Shown one piece after another: positions 34,433 through 44,125 of a DNA stretch of 64,000 nt; within the stretch, counting starts at the first letter, position 1, and every line of letters begins with the position of its first letter. The stretch lies in contig NZ_JBQCFP010000110.1 of assembly GCF_051958935.1 (NCBI RefSeq), forward strand, positions 1 to 64,000, read 5' to 3'. This DNA is from Dokdonella_A sp051958935 (GTDB lineage: Bacteria > Pseudomonadota > Gammaproteobacteria > Xanthomonadales > Rhodanobacteraceae). The translations under genes were made by a program, and so were the position numbers. Below the pieces are notes generated by a model. That model had not been told where the DNA came from. It did no database searches and worked only from the letters and a program-made list of their open reading frames with translations.

Positions 34433-34578
34433 ACGCGACACCCGGTTGGCCGATCCGCCCCCCATTGGCGGAAAATCCCCCCCTCCCCGATTCCGGCGAG
34501 TTCGCCGAGAGTGCGGCAATACGCCGCGGCATGGTCTGCCTGCGCGGCGCCCACGGGGAACCCTTCGGAGTCGATGCC

Positions 34579-35814
34579 ATGCGCCTGTCCTGCCTCGCGA
34601 TCCTGATCGCAGCCGCCCTCGCCGGCTGCGGCGAAAGCGCCCCGCCGCCCGCGCAGAGCAGCGCCGACGCCAGCTTCCAGAGCCAACTGCAGCAGCAGTT
34701 GCTCGACGCAAGACCGGGCAGCGTGATCGAGATCCCGGCCGGGCATTACAGCTTCAACCGCGGGCTCACCCTGCGCAGCAACGGCGTGACGATCCGCGGC
34801 GCCGGCATGGACAAGACCGTGCTCTCGTTCAAGGGCCAGGTGGTCGGCCCCGAAGGACTGCTCGTCAACGCGAGCGACTTCACGATCGAGAACCTCGCGC
34901 TCGAAGACACCAAGGGCGACGCGCTCAAGATCAACGAGGGCGCGAACATCACGATCCGCGGCGTGCGCGTGGAATGGACCGGCGGGCCAAAGACGACCAA
35001 TGGGGCCTACGGTCTTTATCCGGTCAAGACGAGCAACGTGCTCATCGAGGATTCGGTAGTGATCGGCGCGTCCGACGCGGGCATCTACGTCGGCCAGTCG
35101 AAGACGATCGTCGTCCGGCGCAATCGCGCCGAGCGCAACGTCGCCGGCATCGAAATCGAGAATTCGATCGACGCCGACGTGTACGAGAATACCGCGACCG
35201 AAAACACCGGCGGCATCCTGGTCTTCAACATGCCCAACCTGTCGCAGGCGGGCCGCAACGCGCGTGTCTTCAGGAACAAGGTGCACGACAACAACACCGG
35301 CAACTTCGCCGCGAAGGGCGCGGCGGTGGCAAGCGTGCCGGCGGGTTCGGGCGTGATCGTGAACTCCAACGACCGCGTCGAGATCTTCGACAACGACATC
35401 GCCGACCACCGCACCGCCAACGTGATCGTGTCGAGTTACTTCTCGACCAACTACTACAACAAGGCCGGCGTGGACCCGAACTACAACCCCTACCCGAAGG
35501 GGATCTTCATCTACGACAACCGCTTCAAGGGCGGCGGCGATTCGCCCGACGGCATGGACCTCAAGATCCTCAAGAGCGCGGTCTACGGCGTGACCGGCCA
35601 CTTCCCGGACATCGTCTGGGACGGTTACGTCGACGGCAAGGCGCTCGTCGATGGGCTGCCGCCGCCGGCGGATCGCATCTGCGTGCAGAACGGCGACATC
35701 GGCGTGCTCAATGCCGATGGGCCTGGCGGCTACAAGAATCCGAGCACCGATACCAAACCGTACCAGTGCACGCTCGACAAGCTGCCGCCGGTCGTGCTCG
35801 CGGGCAAGGCGTGA
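34579..35814 (+). CDS. Parallel beta-helix repeat lipoprotein
   Basis: A 411-residue exported lipoprotein. ATG 34579 opens a lipoprotein signal (MRLSCLAILIAAALAGCG) with Cys18 as the lipidated residue. The body is a right-handed beta-helix: repeated turns such as GVTIRGAGMDKTVL, NITIRGVRVEW, NVLIEDSVVIGASDAGIYVG and TIVVRRNRAERNVAGIEIE. This corresponds to the beta-helix family found next to SO2930-type cytochromes (as at Shewanella SO_2929/SO_2930). The next gene is exactly that partner, and the stop codon overlaps its ATG by one base. The pair is presumably periplasmic or outer-membrane-attached; the substrate is unknown. Confidence 0.87.
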   Translation: MRLSCLAILIAAALAGCGESAPPPAQSSADASFQSQLQQQLLDARPGSVIEIPAGHYSFNRGLTLRSNGVTIRGAGMDKTVLSFKGQVVGPEGLLVNASDFTIENLALEDTKGDALKINEGANITIRGVRVEWTGGPKTTNGAYGLYPVKTSNVLIEDSVVIGASDAGIYVGQSKTIVVRRNRAERNVAGIEIENSIDADVYENTATENTGGILVFNMPNLSQAGRNARVFRNKVHDNNTGNFAAKGAAVASVPAGSGVIVNSNDRVEIFDNDIADHRTANVIVSSYFSTNYYNKAGVDPNYNPYPKGIFIYDNRFKGGGDSPDGMDLKILKSAVYGVTGHFPDIVWDGYVDGKALVDGLPPPADRICVQNGDIGVLNADGPGGYKNPSTDTKPYQCTLDKLPPVVLAGKA

Positions 35815-36986
35815 TGACGCGAGGGACGAGGCTGCCGTCGTCGCCGTTCCTGCGCGCCCTCTGCGCCCTCGGCGTGCTCGCGCTCGGCGCATGCCACCAG
35901 GCGCCAGCGCCGGTCGCGTTCCACGCGGAAGGACGGCCGCCCCTCCTCAGCGACTGGCATGTGCTCGACGTCGCGGGCAAGCGGCTCGTGTCGAACGAGG
36001 GCGTCGTGCCGTATGACCTCAACACGCCGCTCTTCACCGACTACGCACACAAGCTGCGCACGATCTGGATGCCCGAGGGCGTGTCGGCGACCTACTCGGC
36101 GACCGACGCGTTCGACTTCCCGGTCGGCACGATCATCAGCAAGACGTTCTACTACCCGCTGCCCGAGCGCGCATCGCGATCGAAGACCGCGGTCGCGCGC
36201 AGCTACGACGTCGCGCACGACTACGGCCCGTCCGGCATCGACCTCGACCATGTGCGCCTCGTCGAGACGCGCCTGCTCGTGCGGCGCGCGGACGGCTGGG
36301 CCGCGTTTCCCTACGTCTGGAACGCCGCGCAGACCGACGCGGTGCTCGCGCGCACGGGCGACGTGATCCCGCTAGAGCTCGTCGCCGCCGACGGCGCGCG
36401 CGAAGCGTTCAACTACGTCGTGCCCGATGAAAGCCAATGCGCGAGCTGCCATGCGCGCGACTGGGTCACGCGCGCGATCGCTCCGATCGGTCCCAAGGCG
36501 CGCCATCTCAATCGCGACTTCCACTACGCCGGCGGCGAGCGCAACCAGCTCGCCGAGCTCGCGCGGGTCGGTTACCTCAGCGGTGCGCCGGCACCCGCGG
36601 ACGCGCCGCGCGATGCGGTCTGGAACGACGCGGCGCAACCGCTCGACGCGCGCGCGCGCGCCTATCTCGACATCAACTGCGGCCACTGCCACAACGCGAA
36701 GGGCGCGGCGAACACGACCGCGCTCACGCTCGACATCGCGACGCCGGAAGACCGTCACCTCGGCATCTGCAAGCCGCCGGTCGCGGCCGGCCGCGGGACC
36801 GGCGAACACTTCATCGACCTCGTGCCCGGCAAGCCCGACGACTCGATCCTGCCGTTCCGCATGGAGTCGGCCGAGCCGGGCGTGATGCTGCCCGAGCTCG
36901 GTCGCAGCACGGTGCACCGCGAAGGACTCGAACTGATCCGCGCCTGGATCGCTGCACGCGAGGGGTCCTGCAGCGGCACGGGCTGA
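35814..36986 (+). CDS. SO2930-family diheme c-type cytochrome
   Basis: A 390-residue exported protein; the N-terminus has a lipobox-like LALGAC near residue 27. Two heme sites are present, CASCH (in ESQCASCH) and CGHCH (in INCGHCH), each followed by long non-heme segments. The opening WHVLDVAGKRLVSNEGVVPYDLNTPLFTDYAHKLRTIW, split here as LVSNEGVVPYDLNTPLF and TDYAHKLRTIW, is characteristic of the family. The arrangement suggests an oxidoreductase or electron acceptor rather than a simple carrier. It is translationally coupled to the beta-helix lipoprotein and is followed after 46 bases by a TonB-dependent receptor. Confidence 0.88.
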   Translation: MTRGTRLPSSPFLRALCALGVLALGACHQAPAPVAFHAEGRPPLLSDWHVLDVAGKRLVSNEGVVPYDLNTPLFTDYAHKLRTIWMPEGVSATYSATDAFDFPVGTIISKTFYYPLPERASRSKTAVARSYDVAHDYGPSGIDLDHVRLVETRLLVRRADGWAAFPYVWNAAQTDAVLARTGDVIPLELVAADGAREAFNYVVPDESQCASCHARDWVTRAIAPIGPKARHLNRDFHYAGGERNQLAELARVGYLSGAPAPADAPRDAVWNDAAQPLDARARAYLDINCGHCHNAKGAANTTALTLDIATPEDRHLGICKPPVAAGRGTGEHFIDLVPGKPDDSILPFRMESAEPGVMLPELGRSTVHREGLELIRAWIAAREGSCSGTG

Positions 36987-37032
36987 AGAACGACTCGACG
37001 GGTGTGAACCCGCAACCAGCAAGGGGAACAAT

Positions 37033-39477
37033 ATGATGATCCGCAAACGCGCGCTCGCGCTGTGCCTCGCCCGTGCGCTGTCGGGCCTCGCCGCCGTCGC
37101 CAGTGGCCCCGCCGTCCTCGCCGCCGACGATGCGCAGGAACCGGCGGCCGACGCGAAACCGTCGGACGACGCTTCGCGCCTGGACGTCATCACGGTCACC
37201 GCGCAGAGCCGCGCGCAGGAAATGCAGGAAGTGCCGATCCCGCTTCAGATCGTCACCGCCAAGCAGATCGATACGCTCGCCGCGACCGATCTCAGCCGCA
37301 TGAGCCTGTTCGTGCCGGGCCTCGTCGTCAGCGGCGAGCAGCCGACCCAGCCGAACTACCAGATCCGCGGCATTTCGACCGACGATTTCGGCGTCGGTAC
37401 GGAATCGGCCGTCGGCGTCTACATCGACGGCGTCTATGCGGCGCGCTCGGGCGGCGCCCTGCTCGCCTTCAACGACGTCAAGCGCATCGAGGTGCTGAAG
37501 GGGCCGCAGGGCACGCTGTTCGGCCGCAACGCCGCCGCGGGTGCGATCTCGATCATCACGAACGAACCGTCCAACACGTTCGAGGACCGCGCGCGCGTGC
37601 GCGTCGGCAACTACGGTCGCCAGTACATCGACGGCCTGCTCAACCTGCCGCTGCGCGACGACATGGCGCTGCGCTTGAGCATCGTCGACAACCAGAGCGA
37701 AGGCTGGATCCGCGACGCGGCGAACGCGACGCGCTACGGCGGCGACGACGACTGGGGCACGCGCGCGGCCTGGCGCTGGAATGCGACCGACGATACCCGC
37801 GTGCTGCTGTCGTGGGACCACGAGAAACTGAACCAGTTGCCGAAGGCGGCGATCGGCTTGGTCCCCCTCGCCAACGATACCTATCAGCGCCCGCCCTTTC
37901 CGCCCGATCCCTCGACGTTCCTCGATCCGCTGCACGCGCCGCTCTACAACGACACCGTCGACCCGCGCGAATCGCGCCGCTTCGACGGCGCGACCCTGTC
38001 GATCGACCACCAGTTCGGCTGGGCGAGCTTCACGTCGACGACGGCGTGGCGCGATTTCGACACGCTCAACCGCGGCGACTACGACGGTACCAACCACATC
38101 GTTAGCTACCTCTCGACCGCGAACATCGAGTCCAACAGCAGCTGGTACCAGGAGTTCAAGTTCGCCGGCAACACCGCGCTGATGGATTGGGTCGCGGGCG
38201 CGAGCTACTACAACGAGCACGCGCACCAGACGAGCCAGACCGACATCTTCACCGATGGCATCGACACGCTCGCGCTGAACCTCTCGCCCGCGCCGACGCC
38301 GGACGGCACGCTCTACAACTACCTCAGCCAGGTGCTCGCGCTGAATGGCTTCCCGAATACGCTCCTCGGCGAACCATGGCGCGAACAGATCTCCAACAAT
38401 GGTCGCTTCAAGGCCTTCGCCGCCTATGGCGACGTGATCTGGCACCTGGGTTCCAACTGGAACCTCACGACCGGCGTGCGCTTCACCCGCGACGAGAAGA
38501 CGTTCTCCTGGTTCAACGCGCCGCGCGAAGCGCCCGGCCTCGACGCGACCCTGGCACAGTTGCAGGCGGCAGGCGTGCTCGACCTCATCGGCATCCCGAT
38601 CGAGACGTTCCAGCAGAACCTCGTCTTCACCGATGCGGTCGGCGTGCCGGTCACGTTCAAGGATCGCTGGAACGATACCAGCCCGCGCGTCGTGCTCGAC
38701 TACCACTTCACGCCCGACGTGATGGGCTATGTATCCGCGACGAAGGGCTACAAGGCGGGCGGCTACAACAGCGTGCAGGTGGCCTCGCGTTTCGAACCCG
38801 AGAAGGTGTGGAACTACGAGGCGGGCGTGAAGAGCGTGTTCCCCGAATACGGGCTGCTGCTCAACGCGTCGATCTACCACTACGACTACGACAACCGCCA
38901 GTCGCTCACGCTCGATCCGAACACGGCCGGCTCCGGCGTGCCGCGCTACCTCGTCAGCAGCAGCAACCAGAAGGCGGACGGCCTAGAGATCGAGGCGCAG
39001 TGGGCGCCCACCGACGATCTTCGCCTCAACTTCACCAGCGCCTACATCGACTCGACCTACGGCCACGCGATCTCGCCGTCCGGCGTCGACCTCGGCGGCG
39101 AACCGACCGGCGAACCGCGCTGGTCGATGTCGGCCGGCTTCGCCTACACCTGGCACGCCGTGCTCGGTGGCGACGTCGAGTTCGACCTCTCGCACGCATG
39201 GCGCGGCAAGTCGCGCTGCAATGCCGATTCCGTGCTGCAGGGCAATTGCCAGGTGAGTCCGAACTTCAGCGTCGGCAGCGCACAGCAGCGCACCGATGCA
39301 CGCATCGGCTGGACCTCGGACAGCGAGCGCTTCGGTGTGGCATTCTTCGTCAACAACCTGTTCGACAAGCGCTACGTGACCGGCGTGAGCAACATCTCGG
39401 CGACCGTCTTCGGTACGCCGTACGCGCTGATCACGCCGCCGCGCATGTGGGGTATCGAAGCACTCGTGAGATTCTGA
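37033..39477 (+). CDS. TonB-dependent outer-membrane receptor
   Basis: An 814-residue receptor that imports a ligand across the outer membrane using TonB energy. Signal peptide about 1-30, TonB box DVITVTAQ at 51-58, plug domain to about 170 with RIEVLKGPQGTLFGRNAAAGAI, then the barrel ending IEALVRF with terminal Phe. The pattern YKAGGYNS and the FNDV...LKGPQ type plug resemble receptors of Sphingomonas/Caulobacter for organic substrates rather than siderophore receptors, but specificity is not readable. AAGGGG precedes the ATG. It lies between the SO2930-type cytochrome and the aldehyde dehydrogenase in one operon. Confidence 0.93.
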   Translation: MMIRKRALALCLARALSGLAAVASGPAVLAADDAQEPAADAKPSDDASRLDVITVTAQSRAQEMQEVPIPLQIVTAKQIDTLAATDLSRMSLFVPGLVVSGEQPTQPNYQIRGISTDDFGVGTESAVGVYIDGVYAARSGGALLAFNDVKRIEVLKGPQGTLFGRNAAAGAISIITNEPSNTFEDRARVRVGNYGRQYIDGLLNLPLRDDMALRLSIVDNQSEGWIRDAANATRYGGDDDWGTRAAWRWNATDDTRVLLSWDHEKLNQLPKAAIGLVPLANDTYQRPPFPPDPSTFLDPLHAPLYNDTVDPRESRRFDGATLSIDHQFGWASFTSTTAWRDFDTLNRGDYDGTNHIVSYLSTANIESNSSWYQEFKFAGNTALMDWVAGASYYNEHAHQTSQTDIFTDGIDTLALNLSPAPTPDGTLYNYLSQVLALNGFPNTLLGEPWREQISNNGRFKAFAAYGDVIWHLGSNWNLTTGVRFTRDEKTFSWFNAPREAPGLDATLAQLQAAGVLDLIGIPIETFQQNLVFTDAVGVPVTFKDRWNDTSPRVVLDYHFTPDVMGYVSATKGYKAGGYNSVQVASRFEPEKVWNYEAGVKSVFPEYGLLLNASIYHYDYDNRQSLTLDPNTAGSGVPRYLVSSSNQKADGLEIEAQWAPTDDLRLNFTSAYIDSTYGHAISPSGVDLGGEPTGEPRWSMSAGFAYTWHAVLGGDVEFDLSHAWRGKSRCNADSVLQGNCQVSPNFSVGSAQQRTDARIGWTSDSERFGVAFFVNNLFDKRYVTGVSNISATVFGTPYALITPPRMWGIEALVRF

Positions 39478-39481
39478 GCCG

Positions 39482-40885
39482 ATGACCGACGGCGGGCCTA
39501 CCCTGCACGACCAGCATGCCCGCCTGCGCGACGCGCAGGCGCGCAGCGGCGCACCCGACCTCTCCACGCGCAAGCGCCGGCTGCGCGCGCTCGAGACGCT
39601 GATCCGCGACCACCGCGCGCAGATCGCCGAAGCGATCGCAGCGGATTTCGGCCGCCGCCCGGCCGAGGAAACCGACCTGCTCGAAGTGTTTCCGAGCCTG
39701 TCGGGCATCCGCTACGCGCGTGCGCACCTGCGCCGCTGGATGCGGCCGCGGCGGCGCTGGGCGGGGTTCTGGTTCCTGCCCGCGCGCACGGAGCTGCGCC
39801 CTCAACCGCTCGGCGTGGTCGGCATCATCGTGCCGTGGAACTACCCGCTCTACCTCGCCGCCGGGCCGCTCACCGACGCGCTCGCCGCGGGCAATCGCGT
39901 GATGCTCAAGACGAGCGAACTCACCCCGGCCTTCGCGACCTTGCTGGCCGAGCTCGTCGCACGCCATTTCGAACCGGACGAGGTCGTCGTCGTCAATGGC
40001 GACGTCGATGTCGCTCGCGCGTTCTCGGCGCTGCCGTTCGACCACCTGTTGTTCACGGGTTCCACCGCGGTGGGCCGCGAGGTCATGCGCGCAGCCGCGG
40101 CGAACCTCGTGCCGGTCACGCTCGAACTCGGCGGCAAGTCGCCGGCGATCATCGGTGAAGGCGCGCGCCTGCCGCATGCGATCGAACGCATCGTGCTCGG
40201 CAAGATGCTCAACGCAGGCCAGACCTGCATCGCGCCCGACTACGTGCTGCTGCCGCGCGCACGCGTGCAGGAATTCATCGACGGCGCGCGTGCGGCGGTC
40301 GGCCGGCTCTATCCGCAGCTCGCCGCGAATCCGCAGTACGCCGGCATCGCGAACGAGCGCCATCACGCGCGGCTGGGCGAACTGCGCGACGCCGCGGTCG
40401 AACAGGGCGCTGTCGCGCACGAACTCGCCGAAGCACCGAAGGATGCGCGCGTGATCGCGCCGACCTTGCTTACCGGTGTCGACGACCGCATGGGCGTCAT
40501 GCAGCAGGAGATCTTCGGACCGCTGCTGCCGCTCGTCCCGTACGACTCGGTCGACGAGGCGATCGCCTACGTCAATGCGCGTCCGCATCCGCTCGCGCTT
40601 TACGTGTTCGACGATCGTGGCGCGGTCGTGCGGCGCGTGCTCGATGCGACGCTGGCGGGCGGCGTCAGCGTCAACGACACGATCCTGCACATCGCCCAGC
40701 ACCACCTGCCGTTCGGCGGCGTCGGCGCATCGGGCATGGGTGCGTACCACGGCGAAGACGGCTTCCGTACGTTCTCGCGCATGAAACCCGTGTTCCGCCA
40801 GGCGCGCTGGAATCTCGTCGGGCTGCTGAATCCGCCGTACGGAACCATGTTCCGACGGATGCTGCGGTTGCTGCTCGGGGGCTGA
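39482..40885 (+). CDS. Aldehyde dehydrogenase, coniferyl-aldehyde-dehydrogenase type
   Basis: NAD(P)-dependent aldehyde dehydrogenase of 467 residues, shorter than the classic 490-500 and like CalB/class 3 enzymes. Active-site residues are Asn120 (VPWNYPL), Glu215 (ELGGKSP) and the nucleophile Cys249 (NAGQTCIAPD). The C-terminus keeps a hydrophobic, basic tail (NPPYGTMFRRMLRLLL) that could associate with membrane, as in fatty aldehyde dehydrogenases. It follows the TonB-dependent receptor by 4 bases. With its neighbours it suggests uptake and oxidation of an aromatic or long-chain alcohol/aldehyde. Confidence 0.9.
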   Translation: MTDGGPTLHDQHARLRDAQARSGAPDLSTRKRRLRALETLIRDHRAQIAEAIAADFGRRPAEETDLLEVFPSLSGIRYARAHLRRWMRPRRRWAGFWFLPARTELRPQPLGVVGIIVPWNYPLYLAAGPLTDALAAGNRVMLKTSELTPAFATLLAELVARHFEPDEVVVVNGDVDVARAFSALPFDHLLFTGSTAVGREVMRAAAANLVPVTLELGGKSPAIIGEGARLPHAIERIVLGKMLNAGQTCIAPDYVLLPRARVQEFIDGARAAVGRLYPQLAANPQYAGIANERHHARLGELRDAAVEQGAVAHELAEAPKDARVIAPTLLTGVDDRMGVMQQEIFGPLLPLVPYDSVDEAIAYVNARPHPLALYVFDDRGAVVRRVLDATLAGGVSVNDTILHIAQHHLPFGGVGASGMGAYHGEDGFRTFSRMKPVFRQARWNLVGLLNPPYGTMFRRMLRLLLGG

Positions 40886-40892
40886 TCGCGAC

Positions 40893-40919
40893 GGCGGCAC
40901 GCGCAGCGCGCGTACCGCC
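40893..40919. terminator. GC-rich hairpin between convergent operons
   Basis: GGCGG-C-ACGCG pairs with CGCGT-A-CCGCC around a 5-base loop, ten base pairs with one mismatch. It starts 8 bases after the aldehyde dehydrogenase stop and faces the RND operon that converges from the right. No T-run, so termination would be weak or Rho-assisted. Confidence 0.45.
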
Positions 40920-41008
40920 CATGTCGTTCCTACCGAAGTCTGGCCGAGTCCTCCTCGGGAGCAGCGGAACCCCCGATGCTCGCTGGCCTGGGCCCTCAGC
41001 CCTGCTCT

Positions 41009-44000
41009 TCAGCTCGCTGCCGGCTTCGCCGTGGCGCCGAAGCGGCCCTTCGCGTCGGCGATCACGCGGCGCATCCACAGGCTCGAATCGTCGAGCAGCG
41101 AGTAGATGCACGGCAGCGCGAGCAGGGTCACGATCGTCGAGAACGTTAGGCCACCGGCGATCGCGCGTGCCATCGGGAAGTACGGCGGGCCGTCGCTCCA
41201 CGCTTCGGCGCCGCCGAGCGCGAGCGGCAGCATGCCGAGGATCGCGGTCGCCATCGTCATGAGCACGGGGCGCAGGCGCTCCATCGCGCCGAGCACGAGC
41301 GCCTCGGTGCGCAGGTGGCCGTGGTGGCGCAATTGGTTAATGTGCACGATCATCACGATGCCGTTGTTCACGACCACGCCCATGAGGATCAGGATGCCGA
41401 TCGCGGCCATGATCGAGAACGTCGTGCCGCTCAGCCAGAACAGCCAGAACACGCCGAACACGGAGAACACGAACGTCGTGAGGATCGCGAGCGGGTAGAT
41501 CAGCGATTCGAACATCGCGCACATGACGATGTAGACGAGCACGAGTGCGATCAGCGTGTTGAAGAGCATCTGCTGGCCGGCCTGGTCTTCGCGGTCGAAG
41601 CCTTCGCCGAAGCTCCAGCGGTAGCCGGGCGGGAACGCGAACGTGTCGAGCGCCTCGGTGATTTCCTTGCGCGCGTCCTGCATCGTCTTCTTCTCGCCGA
41701 GGTTCGCCGTGATCTTCAGCGCGGTGAGGCGATCGACGCGCTGGATCGCCGACGCGGTCTCGTGCGAGTCGGTGCGCAGCATCGTCAGCAGCGGCACCTG
41801 CGTTCCGTCGGGCGCGCGCAGCTTGAAGTCGGACAGGCCGGCGAGGCTCTGCGTGTCCGCGCCCTGGAAGCGCAGCCATACCGGCAACTGGCGATCGTCG
41901 GCATGGAAATCCTTGAGCGGCATGCCGCGCAGCGCGATCTGGATGTAGTTGGCGACGGTCTGCGCGTCGAAGCCGTACTGCTTGGCGCGGATGCGATCGA
42001 CCTGGGTCGCGACCTCGCGGTCGCCGTTGCCCTTCTCGGCGCGCACGTCGCGCAGGCTTGGCAGGTGCGAGAGCACATTGATCACGTTCGGCGCGATCTC
42101 GCGCAGCTCCTCCATCGAGTCGCCGATCAGCGAGATGTCGACACCGCCACCGAGGCCGCCGTCGCCGTTGCCGTCGAAACCGACCTTGCCGGTCGCGAGT
42201 TTGGGCAGGCCCTTGCGGATGTCCTCCTTGATCGCCGACGATGGACGGTTGCTGCCCATGCCGAACAGGTCCTTGACCCATTCGACGACGCCCGGCTTCT
42301 TGTCCTGCAGCAGCACGCGCGTCATCGCCTGGCCCTGCTCGGAGTACCAGGTGTAGATCGACGCGATCTCGAACTTCTCGCGGTTGTCGTTGAGGTACTT
42401 CTCGACCTTCATGACCTCGGGCTTGAGGTCCTGCAGGCGGTAGTTGGCGTTGAGCTGGTAGAACATGCGCAGGTTGCGCGCCTCGCCGCCGCCGAAGAAA
42501 TCCATCTTCGTCTGCGTCATCGGCACGAAGCTCGCGATCACGAGGCCGAGCACGCCGAGCATGGTCCACCGCCGGTGGGCGAGCGTCCAGGCGACGAAGC
42601 GGCCGTAACGGTCGCGCAGGCGCGTGATCGCGTTCTCGTGGCCGATGAACTTCGGCGGCGGCATGCGCGCGGCGAACATCGGAACGATGCTGACCGCGAC
42701 CAGCCACGAGGCGAGGTGCGCGATCGACATCGCGATCGCGACCTGGGCGAGGAAGATCGAAATGTTGTTCGCCTCGCCGAAGATGTTAGGCAGGAACACG
42801 ACCACGCTCGACAGCGTACCCGCGGCGATCGCGACGCCGACGACCTGCGTGCCCTGCACCGCGCAGTACCACGGCTTGTCGGGATATTTCTCGCGGTACT
42901 GGTAGATGCTCTCGACCACCACGACCGCGTTGTCGACGAGCATGCCGACCGCGAGCAGCAGGCCCATCATCGACAGCACGTTGAGGCTGATGCCGAAGAA
43001 GTACATGCAGCCGAGCGTCATCACGAAACAGATCGGGATCGACAGCGACACCATCAGCGTCGACGGCCAGTCGCGCAGGAAGAAGAACAGCACGAGCACG
43101 GACAGCAGCGTGCCCTCGAGGCCGGCCTTGCCGAGCTGCGACAGCGAGCCGGTCACGCTTTCCGCCTGGCTCTCCATCGCGTAGACCTGCATGCCCTTGA
43201 GTTCGGGCGAGGCCTGGATCTTCTTCACTTCGGCCATCACCGCGGTGCCGACGTCGACGAGGTTGGCGTTGCGTTCGCGCCGGATGTCGACGCCGATCGC
43301 CGGCTTGCCGTCGAGGCGACGCGCGAAATCGACGCGCGCGGGGCGCAGGGTCACGGTCGCGATATCGCCGAGCTTGAGGCCCTTCGCGTCGAGCAGCACC
43401 GCGCGGATGTCGTCGAGCGTGCGCCACTGGCCCTGCGGCTGCACGCGGAAGCGCGTGCCGGCAGCATCGACCTGCCCGGCCGAGATCGCGAAGTTCGCGT
43501 TCGAGAGCTTCGTGTAGAGGTCGTTGAGGTTGATGTTGTGCGCGCTGAGGCGGTCCGACGACAGTTCGATCTGCACCTCCGGCTTGCCGATGCCGGAAAT
43601 GTCGACGTTGGCGACGCCGGGGATGCGCTCGAGCGGGCGCTTGATCTCGCGCTCTATCAATTCGTACGCGTTCGAAAGGTCGGCGCCATTGGAGGCGATG
43701 CGCAGCTGAAGCACGGGCTCGTCCGAGGTCGAGAACTTCTGCACGAAGTAGCGCTGCATGTCCGACGGCAGCTCGGAGCGGATCGCGTCGATCTTTTCGC
43801 GCGCCTGCACCGCCTTGATCGCGACGCTCTCGCCCCACTTGAACTCCATGAAGATCTGCGCGGACTCGGCGTCCGAGGTGGAGTTCATGCGCTTGACGCC
43901 GGGCAAGGTCGCGAGTGCTTCCTCGACCGGGCGCGTAATCGTGCGCTCGATCTCCGCCGGGGTCGAACCCGGGTACGGGATCTGCACGAACAGGAACGGC

Positions 44001-44125
44001 GCGTCGATGCTCGGGAACTGTTCGAGCGGCAGCCTGAAGGCGGCGATCAGGCCGATCACCACCATCGTCACGAAGAACATGATCGCCGTGACGGGCCGCT
44101 TCAGGCTGAGCTCGGCGAGTGTCAT
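41009..44125 (-). CDS. RND efflux permease, second subunit (atypical proton-relay residues)
   Basis: Inner-membrane RND permease of 1038 residues with the standard two-repeat architecture. TM1 and the porter entry read ITRPVEEALATLPGVKRM. The TM4 relay reads MLVDNAVVVVES, with one Asp and an Asn instead of the usual Asp pair. TM10 reads VVVNNGIVMIVHIN, with Asn where AcrB has the essential Lys. The ATG overlaps the stop of the first permease gene (ATGA). Together with the adaptor this forms an adaptor-permease-permease operon like mdtABC or muxABC. The relay residues suggest that this subunit may not translocate protons by itself and works as part of a heteromer. No outer-membrane channel gene is adjacent. 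Confidence 0.92.
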   Translation of the reverse strand: MTLAELSLKRPVTAIMFFVTMVVIGLIAAFRLPLEQFPSIDAPFLFVQIPYPGSTPAEIERTITRPVEEALATLPGVKRMNSTSDAESAQIFMEFKWGESVAIKAVQAREKIDAIRSELPSDMQRYFVQKFSTSDEPVLQLRIASNGADLSNAYELIEREIKRPLERIPGVANVDISGIGKPEVQIELSSDRLSAHNINLNDLYTKLSNANFAISAGQVDAAGTRFRVQPQGQWRTLDDIRAVLLDAKGLKLGDIATVTLRPARVDFARRLDGKPAIGVDIRRERNANLVDVGTAVMAEVKKIQASPELKGMQVYAMESQAESVTGSLSQLGKAGLEGTLLSVLVLFFFLRDWPSTLMVSLSIPICFVMTLGCMYFFGISLNVLSMMGLLLAVGMLVDNAVVVVESIYQYREKYPDKPWYCAVQGTQVVGVAIAAGTLSSVVVFLPNIFGEANNISIFLAQVAIAMSIAHLASWLVAVSIVPMFAARMPPPKFIGHENAITRLRDRYGRFVAWTLAHRRWTMLGVLGLVIASFVPMTQTKMDFFGGGEARNLRMFYQLNANYRLQDLKPEVMKVEKYLNDNREKFEIASIYTWYSEQGQAMTRVLLQDKKPGVVEWVKDLFGMGSNRPSSAIKEDIRKGLPKLATGKVGFDGNGDGGLGGGVDISLIGDSMEELREIAPNVINVLSHLPSLRDVRAEKGNGDREVATQVDRIRAKQYGFDAQTVANYIQIALRGMPLKDFHADDRQLPVWLRFQGADTQSLAGLSDFKLRAPDGTQVPLLTMLRTDSHETASAIQRVDRLTALKITANLGEKKTMQDARKEITEALDTFAFPPGYRWSFGEGFDREDQAGQQMLFNTLIALVLVYIVMCAMFESLIYPLAILTTFVFSVFGVFWLFWLSGTTFSIMAAIGILILMGVVVNNGIVMIVHINQLRHHGHLRTEALVLGAMERLRPVLMTMATAILGMLPLALGGAEAWSDGPPYFPMARAIAGGLTFSTIVTLLALPCIYSLLDDSSLWMRRVIADAKGRFGATAKPAAS

